Below are positions 12,263 to 24,483 of a stretch of DNA of 64,000 nucleotides, piece after piece. Made by a program: the position numbers and the translations under genes. The DNA lies in NCBI GenBank assembly GCA_037976565.1, contig CP137682.1:27553714-27617713 (forward strand). Reading direction: 5' to 3'. Under the pieces are notes generated by a model, which ran no database searches, was not told where the DNA came from, and was given only the letters and a program-made list of their open reading frames with translations. How positions within the stretch are numbered: the stretch's first letter is position 1; the number at the start of each line of letters is the position of its first letter. This stretch comes from Mesocentrotus franciscanus (lineage: Eukaryota > Echinodermata > Echinoidea > Camarodonta > Strongylocentrotidae).

Positions 12263-12592
12263 CTGTTAGAATGAGACATTAAAACATGAATTAGATTTCA
12301 TATAAAAGATATTTCCTGCTGAGAGCCATAAAGGATAAGAATTAGCAACCAGTCTTGTTTGGTGAATCAAATGAAAATGAACAAGAGGGCTATGGGAGGG
12401 GACCTGAGGGGACCTCCAAGAACCGTCACAGAGTTGCCAATTTGTATTCGATTGATCGCAACTTAAAAATCATAACTATCTTATTTTCAGTCTTTCACTG
12501 ATCTGATTCTCTCATTTTTCTGCTTCTATTAAAACAAACGTAATATCAAGGAGGACTTTTCCTTTAACAACGTAATCATTTTACAACCCTAC

Positions 12593-15500
12593 CTTTCTTG
12601 TATATGTAAATACAGTGCAGGAAACACACGACAAGCATGACAAGCGAGAGAATGAATAAGACCATAAACGCAAAGAAACCACGTTTGAATGTCTGCTCAG
12701 ACTTACTCTCCTGTGGATCACCTGGCATGGAAAATGTAACAAAATTATGTACAAAATGGCGTTTTCTTTTGAGTAAGATTTCCATGCACACAATATTTGA
12801 ATTCAATTCATTTTGGGTAATTGATGAAAATCACTGTAAAACAGTGCAAAGACTGATACATAAAGTTTACACAGTTGATTTACTTAGAACCATGTGAAGG
12901 AATACAATACATTTATCAAAATTGACAAGGAACAGAAATTAAAATTAGAAATATAACAGTAAATACATATATACTATCTCAATTACACTTGATATTACAT
13001 ACATACTGCTACATGTACCTGAGCCGTATAATGAACTCGACAAGTCTTGTTCATTATCTGATTGTGACTTAAATCCCCTCTAAAATGTTGGGAGCCCCGA
13101 ATTCGCCAAACACTTGATGGATAAATTTCACTTAAATTGTATCATAATGTGAAAGACGATGTCATTTAAGACACACTTCTGCAATGACCCCCAAGATGTG
13201 TTTGAAGATAAAAGAATACATAATTTGGGTTTTCTGTTGTACGCAAAAAACCTAATTTTTTATTCTTTCATCAATATTCGACTTCAAACACATTTGTTTT
13301 GATACGTACGTGCGCAGACAAGGGCATATAATAAATAAACTTACTTGGAGTGTTAACTCTGATTTCTTTTGTTGTTGGAACCTGTATAGTAGGGGTAGAA
13401 GTAGACTCTATCCATGGGCAAGCAGAAGTTACTCGGGGTGTGGGATCACCCTGTATTTTACAGACCGTATCGGTGGTATGGTTGCAAGGGAACTTTATAG
13501 TGTTGTTGTTTGGGATATCACAGTCTGTGCATAGTAGGCACTCAGAGCAGTCATTCACATCAGGCATGAACCTATGACGGGGGCAGACTTGGCATCTAAG
13601 TGGTTTGTGGAATGAAGATAAAGTCGAATATGGAATAAAAATAATAATAATAATAATACCAATAATAATTAAACCTTTTTGTAAAGCGCATAACACATAA
13701 GCAAAATTGCATGTCACTATGCGCTTGAAGCATGTGAAAGAAACAAAATGAGGGAAGGATTGCTTTGTGCAACACAATGGCTTTGTAAAATTACAAATGT
13801 TCAGCATTCATTAGCTCTATGACAACGGTTTTAACACTGATAGATTAATCTTGTGCTTGAACCAGTTAAATAATCTTGAAGCCTTGGTCCGCTTTCGAGA
13901 ATACCACCCAATGGCTTTGCAAAATTACCCATTTTCAGCCTACATTAGCTCTATGACAATGGTTTTAACACAAATATAGATTAATCTTCCTACTAAGTTT
14001 CATTGACCTAGGGCGGTATTTTGAAATTTGTTGTAATTTTTGTCTAATCTTGTTGTATCTTTAAGACATATAGAGCGCTAATATTGTTGTAAAGTGGTAT
14101 TCTGAAAATGATCTTAGCTCTATATTATCTCTTGAAGGACCGCCTCTATCTTATCTTTGACACACCCATTTTTGTGGGCCCTACCAATCAAGATCTATTT
14201 TTATATAAGCATGATAAGTAGGTCAACCAATAGGAGTACTTTATGGCATATCTGAAGATGCGCTCGGCGCATACTAACTTTGGGTGTCATTATTTAATTG
14301 AGCACTTATTAGTTATTACGTGTCATGATAAATGAGTATAGTGTATGCGCTGTGGCATATCGATCATGAAGACAAGTAACGCTTTCACTTAGTGGTTAAG
14401 AAACATCGCAGAGAGCATTAAAATCGTCATATCCTAGCCTGTAATTTCTTATTAAGTTCTCTTCTGTGATGTCTTCAGTGACACACAATCTTCTTCTAAC
14501 TCGTCTATTGGCACGAAGTTGGTGCTGGGCAATGGAGACTACCGCAATTATATCACCACGAAAAATACAACAACCCCCTGCCTATTGTAAATATTGTTGT
14601 AAATACCATGCAAGATAAGATAAAATAAAAGATACAAAAATTTTCAGAATACCAATTATCTTGTCATACAGTGGCGTATCTGGGGTACTCCGTCAGGGGG
14701 GGGGGGGGCAAGCGACCGAAACAAAACAAAAAGGCGATGCAAATTTTCACTTCTGGCGAGCGAGCGAGCAAAAAATATCTTTAAGTAATGTTTGGTATAT
14801 AAACTGGTATTGTTTCAAGTCGGGGTGGGCACATTCATTTGTTAGCGACGTTAATTTCATTTTTGCAAGCGAGCGTAGCGAGCAAGAAAAAAAAATCACT
14901 TCTTTTTTAATAATCGCCACTTAAACTTGGTTCAATTGTCCCATACCGGGTGCGGGAACAATATTGTGTTTAGGGTGATTTTACACCCATTTTAGCTAGC
15001 GAGCGAAAATACACCTTCTCTCAATGAATTGCTATATAAAATTTGTTTCATTGTTGCAGGTCGGGTGCGGGCACAATCGTGTTTAAGGCAATGTCAATCC
15101 CATTTTGGCGGGCAGGCAACCCCCCTACATTTCTCTTTTGAATGATATTGTAGCAGGTCAGTGGTGGGCACATAATTCCACGAGCTAGCTAGTGAGCGTA
15201 GCGAGCTAGCGAAAAAACACTTCTCTTTTATTGAGAACATGGTACATAAACTTGGTTTCATTGTTCCATGACAGGGACGTGATTATTAAAAGCGATGTTA
15301 TTTCTATTTTGGCGAGCGAGCGTAGCGAGCGAGCAAAATTTGTAATGATAATTGGTTCATAAATTTCAGGTTTTTTGTTGCAGGTCAGGGCTCACACAAT
15401 CATGTCTAAGGGGATGTTAATTCCATTTTGGCGAGCGAGCACACCAAAACTTCTTTGAATAACGTTTGGTACATAATTATTAACTGGTTGTTGCAGGTTG

Positions 15501-18500
15501 GGGCGGGCACGTTAGCGATGTTAATTTCATTTTGGCGAGCGAGCGTAGCGAGCAAGAAACAAAATCGCTTCTTGTTTTAATAATTGCCAATTAAACTTGG
15601 TTCAATTGTCCTCAATGAATTGGTGCAGGTCGGGGGTGGGTACAGTCACGTACAATGTCAATTCCATTTTGGCGGGCAGGCAAAAAAAACCCACATCTCT
15701 CTTTTTAATGATATTGTAGCAGGTCAGTGGCGGGCACATTTGTTAGTAATGTAAGCATAATTCCACTTCGGCGAGCGAGCGAAAAAATCACTTCTCTTTT
15801 ACTTTTAGTGAGAACATGGTACATAAACTTGGTTTCATTGTTCCATGTTGGGGGCGGGCACAAGCGTGATTTATAGTAAAAGCGATGTTACTTCTATTTT
15901 GGCGAGCGAGCGTAAATTTTTTTTTAATGATGATTGGTACATAATTTTCAGGTTTTTTGTTGCAGGTCGGGGCTTACATTTGGCGAGGAGCGTAGCTAGC
16001 GAGCAAACCAAATATTCTTTGAATAACGTTTGGTACATAATTATTAACTGGTAATTTGTTGTAGGTTTGTTGGCGATGTTAATTGTAAAGACAGCGTAGC
16101 AAGAGAGGGTAAAAAAAAAAAAAATTCTTTTAATGTTGATTAGTACATGAACTTGGTTTATTGTTGCAGGTCAGGGCGGGCAAAATCATAAAGGCGATGT
16201 TAATTCCATTATGGCGAGCAAGCTCGAAACAAGCTCGAAAATACACTATTCTTTCAATAATAATAATTGGTACGTAAACTTAAGTTTTTTGTTGCAGGTT
16301 GGAGTGGACACGATCATGTTTTAAGATGATGTTAATTCCATTCGGCTAGCGAGCGTAAAATATAATTGTCTTATGATGATTGGAACATAATTTAACATCT
16401 ACCCTAGCAGGTCGGGGCCTTATTATTTATTTTTTTTTACTGATTTGCTGCAAGTTGGGGCAAGCACAATCGCGCTTAAGGCGATGTTAATTACATATTT
16501 GGGAGTGAGCGTATAGCGAGCGAGCAAAAATACTCTTTTCTTTTAATGATAATTGGTATATAAACATAGATCTTTATGTTGCAGGTCGGGTTGACACAAG
16601 TCAACTCATATATCAATCACTAAAATCAATCAATTCATCAATTCTGGCGAGCGAGGAAACAATATCTCTTAAAATAACGTTTGTATACTTATTTACTGGG
16701 ATTATTGTTGCAGGCAAGGGGGCGCACATATTTTGTTAGAAATGTCAATTCCATTTTGGCGAGCGAGCATAGCGAGCAAGCAAAAAAAATCAATTCTCTT
16801 TTAATAGAAATTAATACATAAACTTGTTTTTATTGGTGCAGGTCGGGATGGGCGCAATCGCGTTTAACGCGATATCAATTCCTTTTGGCGAGAGGGCGAA
16901 AAGACACTTCCATTTTTAATGATATTGTTGCAGGTCAAGGGTGGGCACAATTGTTTTCAAAGCAATGTCTATTCCATTTATTCGCGAGCGAGCGTAGCAA
17001 GCGAGAAAAAAATGAATTAGTCTCTTTTAGTAACATTTGGTTCATAAATTGGGTGTTATAGTTGCCATCGTTGAAGGTTGGGGACCGCCGGGGCAGGCAC
17101 AATTGTATTCTAGCCAATGCTAATCCTTTTCTTTTTTCAGGTGGACGAGCAAGTGAAAACAATTAATACAAAATAGGCTAGCAAGCAGCTCGCGCCAGCG
17201 AATAGTTTCGAATTTGTTATATCACTTATATTTTCCTATTTTCATTTGTCTTTTCAGGGCCGTATGCGGAATATTTTTCTGGTGGGGAGGGAAAGATGCG
17301 TAAAAGTTTTCGAAGAAACTCAAAAGCGAAAGGAGTGATGAGGGAGTTCGAGCGACCGAACTGGTCATGAGGGTACTTTTGCATTTCAAAAGTAGAATTG
17401 AAGGATTTGGTATAGGCCTACACTACTTGTGAGCTTTGTTAAACATTTTCAGAAAAAACTGTACGTTTTCAAAATATCTGGGATCAACTGCCCCCGGTGC
17501 GTACGGCCATGGTCTTTTTTTTAATTTCCCATTTTTTCTTTCCTTTTCTTTTCCCTTTTTCTTCCCTTTCTCTTCTTCTTCCTTTTTCTTCTTCCTTTTT
17601 CTTTCCTTTTCCTTTTTCTTTTTTCTCTTTCTTTCTTTCTTTTCTTGTTTTTCTTTCCCCTTTTTTTTTCTTTTCTTTCCTTTCCTTTCTTTTCTTTTCT
17701 TTCCCTTTTTTTCTCTTTCCCCTTTTTTTTCCTTTCCCCTTTTCCCCCCTTTTTCTTTTTTTTCCCTGGAGCCCGTCAGGGGGGGCACTCTGCCCCCCCT
17801 GCCCCCCCCCTCAGGTACGCCAGTGTTGTCATATCATCTTCCATGCTTATATGCAAATGAGGATTAAGCGCCATTTTATTAATAATACGCACATGCGCAC
17901 ACAAAAGTTTGAGCGCAGGCAAAGAGATGACAGAAAATATACAATAAAAGTTAAGACAAAAGATACAACAATTTTCAGAATACCAAATTTATCTTAACAG
18001 CAAAGATACAACAATATTAGAGATAAAAAAGTTTCAGAATACCGCCCCAGGGTATAAGGTTTGTGATTTTTAAAAAGTGTGATTTTGGAGAGTAATTTTC
18101 GCAAACTCAGTAAGTGGTGGCTGGGGCAAACATTTTTTTCATTTGCTAGAAAGGGCATATCTTGAAGTACGATATCTTAATCCAAAAAAAGGGTAGGGGT
18201 TGGGCCAGTCACAATGAGTGATTTCAAGTTCGGTGTTGAAAGCTGGTGTTGGTGTTCTCACAACACCAACACCAGCTTTCAACAACACCGAACTTGAAAT
18301 AATGCTGGTGTTGAAGTTGACCTCGGAAAATATGACGCATTTCCGGTAGTCTGTGTTGAGGGCTGGTGTTGAATGTCGTCTGCTGAACCGAGTATCGCGG
18401 TTGGTGTTGACGATTTACGTGTAATTTTCCCATTCACCAACACCAGCCCCTAGGGATTGGGAAATTCATGATTTCAAGTTTGGTGTTGGTGTTGCAGTAT

Positions 18501-20771
18501 ACTGCAGGTAACTATGCGTGCATCTGTCACGAATCTCACGATCAAGCCAAGGTAAAATCCATTTTCCAGTCAAAACAACTGTAAATCATGAGAGCTGTAC
18601 ATTGTTTTCAAGAGAAATGATATTTTCCCTTTTCATTTTTTAATATGACTTTACATTTGATATTCGATATGATGTAATTCATTGGAATTTCTGAATGGAT
18701 TTTGCTTTTATCGCAAGACTTTTCGCCTGTAGAGTAGGCCTCACTCGTGTTGAGGCTTTTTTTGTTTTATAGTATTCTTTATTGTTTTCATTCAATACGT
18801 ATGTAAATCATACAAACTTCATTTTGAATTGGAATACATAACATAATAAAACAAAATACAAAAAACAAAGTACAATCAAATTAATTATATATTGAATGAA
18901 TATTATCGTTTAACCTTCAACCTCACCACCCTCCCCCCCCCCTTCCACTCCCGCCCCAACCCGCCCCTCGTCAACGATCGCTTAACATTCCACACTCTCA
19001 TTCACCTAACAACCACCCAACAAAAAAAACAACAACAAAAAAACAAACAACAAAACAAAACAAAAAAAACAAAAACAAAAAAAAACACTCACACACTTCA
19101 GGCTGGTGTTGAGCTATCGATAACGTGATCGGTATCGTCCTTCTAAACTGACCGTCGGTGTTGGAGCTCGGTTTAGCAGCCTTTCCACGCGCTCTCAACA
19201 CCAACACCAACACCGAACACCGTACTTGAAATCACTCAATGGATCTACTGCCACAGAAAGATAGTCATTTTCAGAACTTTGAGGGCACTATTTATATAAA
19301 GCGTGACCATTCGAGCATGAAATTAGGCAGGGGTATGTGCAATGATAGAGTTAAAGGGACGGTTGAGTTTTGTTGCAGAGGGCGCTACACAAAATATTTT
19401 TTGTGAGATAATGAAAAACTGAGTGTCAAATTTGAAAGAATATACAATTTAAATGACAAAATCATCTTTGTTTGATCAAAATCGGTTCAGAAATGGCTGA
19501 AATATCCATAAATATAACCATTTTTAATATTTGTGGTGCCCCACAAATATTCAGTAATTTTGAACCAGCCGTTGAAAAACAAGATAGCGCCTTATACATT
19601 TTATTCCAGCCAGTGCCAATATTAGCTTTTTGTTGGCTTTTTCGTGTTGGTTACAATACGCACAACCAGCTGGCCCGTGTACTGTTATTATTAATTAATT
19701 AATTAATTAACGGTCACCGTATTTTTTTTTAAGTGGAGCTGAATTGGCATGATCGTATTCAATCTAAATTCACACATTTTGGGGTATAAACTTACCTTCA
19801 AATCAGTTTTAGGTTTTAAAAGGGCACTAGAAATGTCATACATAAGAATAAGAGCAATAACCATGCACTTTGAAGGCATTTGCGGTCTTAAACAAGAACT
19901 CAACTCTCCCTTTAAGATACTGTAATAAATTTTGAGACAAAATGGAATTGGTATGAGAAAGTTTTGACTTTTTACAGTATCATACTTATTGTTCACCGTC
20001 CTGAAGTAGCCCGGGCAGCATTTCCCATCTACAACGCAATGTACCGGTACCTCTTTTTCTAATGTGCAATGCTTCTCTACCATTTCAGCCGGACAATGGT
20101 ACCGACACTGTTGAAGAATTACAATCATATATATATATATACAATTACAATATCTTGCAATAATCCTTGCACATCTCAAGCTATTATGTACTAGAAATGG
20201 GTGTCCCCTGTGTTAAAACTATCTCTATGTCAATGAGAGTATTATGTATTCAGTGGGTTTACAAAATCATACAAACACATATATCACATAGGATACAATA
20301 AGATGACCATAATTATGTTTTAAAAATCAAAAGAAAAAACATAAACACAGTATGGATGGTGCAAGTACATTCAATATACTTTTATTATTTTACTCAGGGA
20401 AGTTTAATATGGCAAAGTATGTTTATGTAATGTCGCTCACTCTGATTTTAAAAAAAATGCACACCGTATTGAAATAACTACCATTACTATTACCCTGAAT
20501 ATTTTAATAACACCCTCAACATACATACACCTGGTTACACAAGCTCTTAATCTTTGCTCAACAACTGACAACTGTAGACTTAATTTCCTTTATCCAGTCT
20601 TGACTCATCTAATGAACAATATTTTACAATGGCTCCATCAAAATGTGGAACATCTCATTTTGCATTAGAGAAAGTTACAGTGTACTTATCATTCCATAGA
20701 AACGTGATTTACATGTAATTATTTTAGCATCTGTGCATTTTTTGCTCTCTTAATTTTTTATGATAGAAATA

Positions 20772-20816
<45 letters not shown>

Positions 20817-23336
20817 GATTTTGTTAGCATTATAGCTTAATCTTGATTCTAGCACCCCCTTAATAAACCCCTCAAAAAGGTTTGGAAACTCAAGTTTGAT
20901 TTATTGTAATATCTCTCTTAATTGTCATGGGATGATCATTGCTTTGTTAAGTATCATTAGAAGGTACATGTATGTCAGTTCATTCCTCTTTAAAATGATA
21001 CCAAATTTGTTATGATTTTAAGTCATGGAATTGCATTACATCAAAATAAGGGGCAAGGTCGAAAGTGAAAAGTTGCAAAATGCACTGGTATGTTATGTAG
21101 CGCACTACACAGTAGCTTACACTCTTCTAAAAAAATAAGAATGCACAGCCAAACAAGAGCAATGCATTTTGCAACTTTTCACTTTCGACCTTGCCCCTTA
21201 TTTTGATGTAATGCAATTCCATGACTTAAAATTCATAAGAAATAGAATAATATTTTTAAGAGGAATGCATGAACACACTTCCTAATAATACCCGACATAG
21301 CAATGAGTATGCCATTAAAAAAGAGATATAATCAATCAAACTTGAGTTTCCAAACTTTCTTGAGGTCTGAGGGGTTTATTTGATATCATGTTCATTATAT
21401 TAGTATTGATGCAAGCATCTTATTTAGTCCCATAGGCTGATATACAGAAATACTCACTGCTTTGGGGTCATAATTGCGAGAAATAGTAGAATCAGTCTGA
21501 GCAAGACAGCTATACATAAATAGGCCTTTCAACACAATGATCTGTATGTGAAGGGGGAAATATGTAAATGCTTCGAATATCAAATAAATGACTTTCTATG
21601 TATTGTAGCCTGGTGAATATTATAAACACATACATGTACATTGTATAGGCCTACTGTAAAATTGAAAACCCATTGATATGTAGCAATAATGTTAAATACA
21701 CTTGTGATGGGTGCCTTAAAGGGAAATCCCATCTTGATTGCAAACAACTCTAGGAGAAAGCAGAACAATCAGAAAAGAATACTGGTGAATGAAATCAGAC
21801 ATTCTTTGCATAATTTACTCTTTTTCATTCTCATGATTAGTCAATTCATATTTTGTCTTTCTCTTTCCCATTCGTTTTTTTTTCATAGTCAAGACAGCTT
21901 CATTTTCATCTCCCTCCGATCCCCTTCCACCTTTCCACCCTTCCCTCATTTCTTCTATTCAAAACTGATCTTCTCTTGCTCATCCTTCCTTTCAGTTTTA
22001 CATACATTTCTTGCAATTTTCCACCTTTTTCATGTGTTACAGAGTGCTTTGTAAAACATTCTTTTCCTTCCCCCATTCTCCCTCTCTGCTCCATTTTATC
22101 CCCTTTGCCTTCAGTTATTTTTCGCCTTTCTAAATTAGGCCACTTAAATCTCAATCATTGTTTAGCAAAGCATCATCATAAGAGCTCAAGCTGATTTATA
22201 CAAGATAATGATGGGTTTCCAAAGTTATTTTCCCATACGTACACTGATACATAATCACAGAGCACTGTATGAACTAGTGAAAATAAAATGCCATTAAACT
22301 TGTTTTCTCATTGTTTTCCCTTCATTTCTCATTTCCAACATGTATACAGTGCGTATCAACAAAAAAGTGTACCAAACTTTGGTATCTCTTAATCAAAAAT
22401 TCATACCCAACCTGACTTTGAAATTTATTTCATGACGAAGAGTAACTTGTTTTTTTTCTGTCCAATGATACCCTACTCGTAATATTTCTACCACGGGCGA
22501 CTGAGCACTAGGGTCTTTCAAAAGTTTGGTCAAAATCACCTTGTACCAAGTTTGGGCTGATGAACGAATGTGGGTCAGGCCATATGCATGTGCTTCTTTG
22601 GTCTTAAATCCTTTTAAAAGTTACATTATGCCTCGTGCTTCAATGCTTCATTGTGTAAAATGATGCAGTGTATCTAGGCTTTCACAGAACCAAGTTTTTA
22701 ATCCCTAGGATAACCTTTATTTAATTTTGAACAGTCCAGTAACTTCTTGTTTCATGATATCTAAGTTCTCTCTGCTCCCTGGTCCGCTGCGCCATTTTAC
22801 AGTTTGGGGAGCATTCCGGGGGAGCATATGGTGTTTATATCAAATAGCAAATGAAAACTCAAAGGTTACTTAACCACGCTACCTAATAATCAATATTAAT
22901 AACTGAGCAAATGTTTATGGAATGAGATAATCCACACATGATGGCTTTTGACCCAGATTCATTGATTCAGCCCAAAATTGGAACAAGAGGATTTTGACAA
23001 TACTTTTTGAAAAGCCTGCTGCTCAGTCATCCGTGTCAGCACAATTAAAAATATAGTATCATTAGACAGGGTATCAGTTACCCTTTAATATGAAAAATGT
23101 TTTAAGGTCACATAGGTTATAACTGTTTATTTAAAAGCTACCAAAGTTGGGTACACTTCTTTTTTATACGCACTGTATAGGATTCACACGCTGTTTGCCT
23201 GTTCGACCATCACCAAGATATATCCTTCACACAATCAAACCATCATCACTTCACAATTCAACAATCAAATGTCACTTTTCACTGTTTTACTCACCAATGC
23301 CAACCGTGTTACAAAGTTTCCATTGAACGGTGCCAT
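12593..23336 (-). CDS. Gene 1: TNF-receptor-superfamily-like membrane receptor (5 exons resolved, 3' end unresolved)
   Basis: Exons on the minus strand: 23336-23295, 21541-21458, 20107-19986, 13595-13345, 12721-12593. All have AG/GT borders and matching phases (0, 0, 2, 1), giving 209 codons plus one base. Residues 1-29 are a signal peptide (MAPFNGNFVTRLAL, then IIVLKGLFMYSCLAQ). CRD1 (43-82) starts CRYHCPAE and ends CCPGYFRT. CRD2 begins CQVCPRHRFMPDVNDCSECL and ends PCNHTTDTVC; NNT and NHT are N-glycosylation sequons. A Ser/Thr/Pro-rich stalk of about 45 residues follows, then a transmembrane helix at about 181-205 and Lys-Lys. Paired Cys spacing and the terminal T-V-C fit TNFR repeats; the ligand is unknown. 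Beyond the membrane only microexon candidates are visible: the Pro-rich exon and terminal-exon acceptor of genes 2 and 3 are absent. It may therefore encode a short-tailed receptor or be decaying. The start is the only ATG giving a signal peptide across exons 1 and 2. Confidence 0.8.
14011..18047. mobile_element. Outer TIR element in gene 1 intron 3, interrupted by a hAT element
   Basis: Left end GGGCGGTATT and right end AATACCGCCC are inverted repeats. Inner sequences also pair (TTTTGAAATTTG with AAGTTTCAGAAT, and the AAAGATACAACAA stretches). Subtracting the inserted 3.16-kb hAT leaves about 0.87 kb. Gene 2 has only a 774-base intron here and lacks it. Confidence 0.55.
14669..17825. mobile_element. 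hAT-type non-autonomous element with GCGAGCGAGC tandem array
   Basis: Left end CAGTGGCGTATCTGGGG and right end GGTACGCCAGTG are imperfect inverted repeats. The 8-bp target duplication TTGTCATA is perfect (14661-14668 and 17826-17833), as expected for hAT. From about 14.7 to 17.1 kb there are roughly 14-16 diverged tandem units of about 120-210 bp, each with TTGCAGGTCGGG, GGGCACAATCG, TTAATTCCATTTTGGCGAGC and GCGTAGCGAGC. A long pyrimidine tract (about 17510-17770) precedes the right end. No transposase is seen. Confidence 0.85.
18215..19238. mobile_element. MITE-like element with TGAGTGATTTCAAGT ends
   Basis: Left TGAGTGATTTCAAGTTCGG and right GTACTTGAAATCACTCA are inverted. The interior has many AACACCAACACC/GGTGTTGGTGTT blocks and an A-rich stretch near 19020-19085. 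An 80-bp hairpin is at the left end (18221-18300). Shorter relatives are at 24040-24116 and 49673-49748, upstream of genes 1 and 2. Confidence 0.6.
19352..19914. mobile_element. TA-flanked MITE, second copy, in gene 1 intron 3
   Basis: Same family as 8320-8887: starts AAGGGACGGTTGAGTTTTG, shares the GCAGAGGGCGCTACAC block, and ends CAAGAACTCAACTCTCCCTT. It lies just 3' (in gene orientation) of the CRD1 exon. Confidence 0.75.
20765..20816. repeat. (ATT)n microsatellite
   Basis: ATT triplets in a row within gene 1 intron 2, just before the foldback element. Confidence 0.9.
20862..21380. mobile_element. Foldback element (long inverted repeat), gene 1 intron 2
   Basis: Left AATAAACCCCTCA and right TGAGGGGTTTATT mark the ends. 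Arms of about 200 bases pair, e.g. GGAAACTCAAGTTTGAT with ATCAATCAAACTTGAGTTTCC, and an inner run of about 65 bases around GGGGCAAGGTCGAAAGTG is perfectly inverted. Gene 2 lacks it in the matching intron. Confidence 0.8.
22347..23175. mobile_element. Mariner/Tc1-like non-autonomous element, gene 1 intron 1
   Basis: Left CAGTGCGTATCAAC then AAAAAAGTGTACC, right GGGTACACTTC then ATACGCACTG, flanked by TA. Total 829 bp, no transposase frame. It lies between the start exon and the signal-peptide exon. Confidence 0.75.
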
Positions 23337-23489
23337 TATGTGTATTCCTTTTCTTTCGCCTAATTTTGACGTTCGCGCAAGTGCAACAGGTCTGTCGTCC
23401 AACACCAACGCCTACATGTTTGAAAATGGTAGCCAACATACGTACCTGCAGGCTGCAGCGCAGGGGCCCGCGGCTTCCTGAAGATTCGT

Positions 23490-23600
23490 GCCACGCCCAC
23501 TCTCCAAAGTGAGGAAGTCATAATGTACAAATTCACTCTGAAACTGCGATCCTAATATCTTTTGCAGATAGGCATATAATTATTGTAAAGTTTATTATAT
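23490..23600 (-). promoter_or_regulatory. Candidate core promoter region, gene 1
   Basis: On the gene strand TATATAA (23600-23594) lies about 258 bases before the ATG, and a GC/CACC-box-like GGGCGTGGC (23498-23490) follows. Both occur at similar places in gene 2 (254 bases). A strong donor-like CTGCAG/GTACGTA lies between this region and the ATG, so a non-coding first exon is possible. The transcription start is not known. Confidence 0.3.
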
Positions 23601-24120
23601 AAAGGTTGTGATGTTCCTTGCCTTCCATTATTAGTCTGGCCTACCATTGGCACCGATACAATCCAACATAATCCTTTTGTAATCAATGTTTTTTGCCAAA
23701 TCTCTCATTAGGCATATTTTCATTATAATCCTTTTTTTCAATCTTGTAATTAAATCTCAATAAAATAAGATGGAAAAGGCGTACAATATATGCAACAATA
23801 CTAGTACATAACGGATGCCTACATACTATGATATATATATATATATATATATATGTACTCATTTCCCCTAGCTATTGATACTAATATAATTAGATTTTGT
23901 TAATATTGCTGTGTGGCATTACTCTTCATCTGTGTGCACAAGTGCAAGCTTTTAAGTCGCTAAGGGATTCCTTGTGAGTAAGGACCAATACCAATACACC
24001 CAACGCGCGCCGCCCATGGCCTATGCCCAATGCACTGGGTGATTTCAAGTTCGGTGTCGAAAGCTGGTGTTGGTGTTGGTGGAAATACCAACACCAGCCA
24101 CAACACCAGATTTTAACCCC

Positions 24121-24483
24121 GGCGCGTAGCCAGAGTGGGGGGGCGGGTGGGGTGGTGGGAGCGGACGCCCCCCAAAAAAAAACAAAAAAAACAAAAAACA
24201 AAAAAAATGTCGGCCCCAAAAAAGAGAGAGAGAAGAGAGAAAAAATGGGAAAGGACGTAGGAAGAAAAAGGAGCAGACAAAGAAACATTTTTGAAAATTC
24301 AGGATAAGAGTCGAGAACGGTACACGAATCGTCTTCTTTCTCTAATAATTTAATGAAACGTCAAAGCTTCCGCGCGGAAGGGGGGATCCCCCATCCCTCC
24401 CTCCCTGTACCCACCCCCCTAGGGAGCGCGCTTTGTGTGCTCACTACCGCCCCCCTAAAATAAAATTCCTAGCTACGCGCCTG
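24121..24483 (+). mobile_element. Small hAT-like element, unit 2 copy, left end truncated
   Basis: Same element as at 3553-3907. The first two bases of the terminal repeat are lost at the unit 1/2 junction (CCCC then GGCGCGTAGCC). The right end is intact and followed by TGAAAACG. Confidence 0.65.

Larger units (their letters stand above)
3330..24120. repeat. Tandem segmental duplication, unit 1 (contains gene 1)
   Basis: Bases from about 3330 match those from about 50780 (text GTGTAGCGAGTTGAAAATAT). Long collinear similarity with units 2 and 3 follows: 3.55-9.98 kb matches 24.12-30.47 and 50.95-57.0 kb, 10.40-12.9 matches 34.26-37.6, and 20.1-24.1 matches 42.1-45.17 plus 49.5-49.75. The unit carries one TNFR-like gene on the minus strand, whose 3' flank is at low coordinates. 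Confidence 0.85.

Noticed and set aside
17423..17997. Long Lys/Glu-rich or Phe/Ser-rich open frames
   Set aside because: Translations of a pyrimidine/purine tract inside the hAT element.
22000..22154. Basic minus-strand open frame upstream of the signal-peptide exon
   Set aside because: Reading of a pyrimidine-rich intron stretch; the start exon at 23336 explains the 5' end better.
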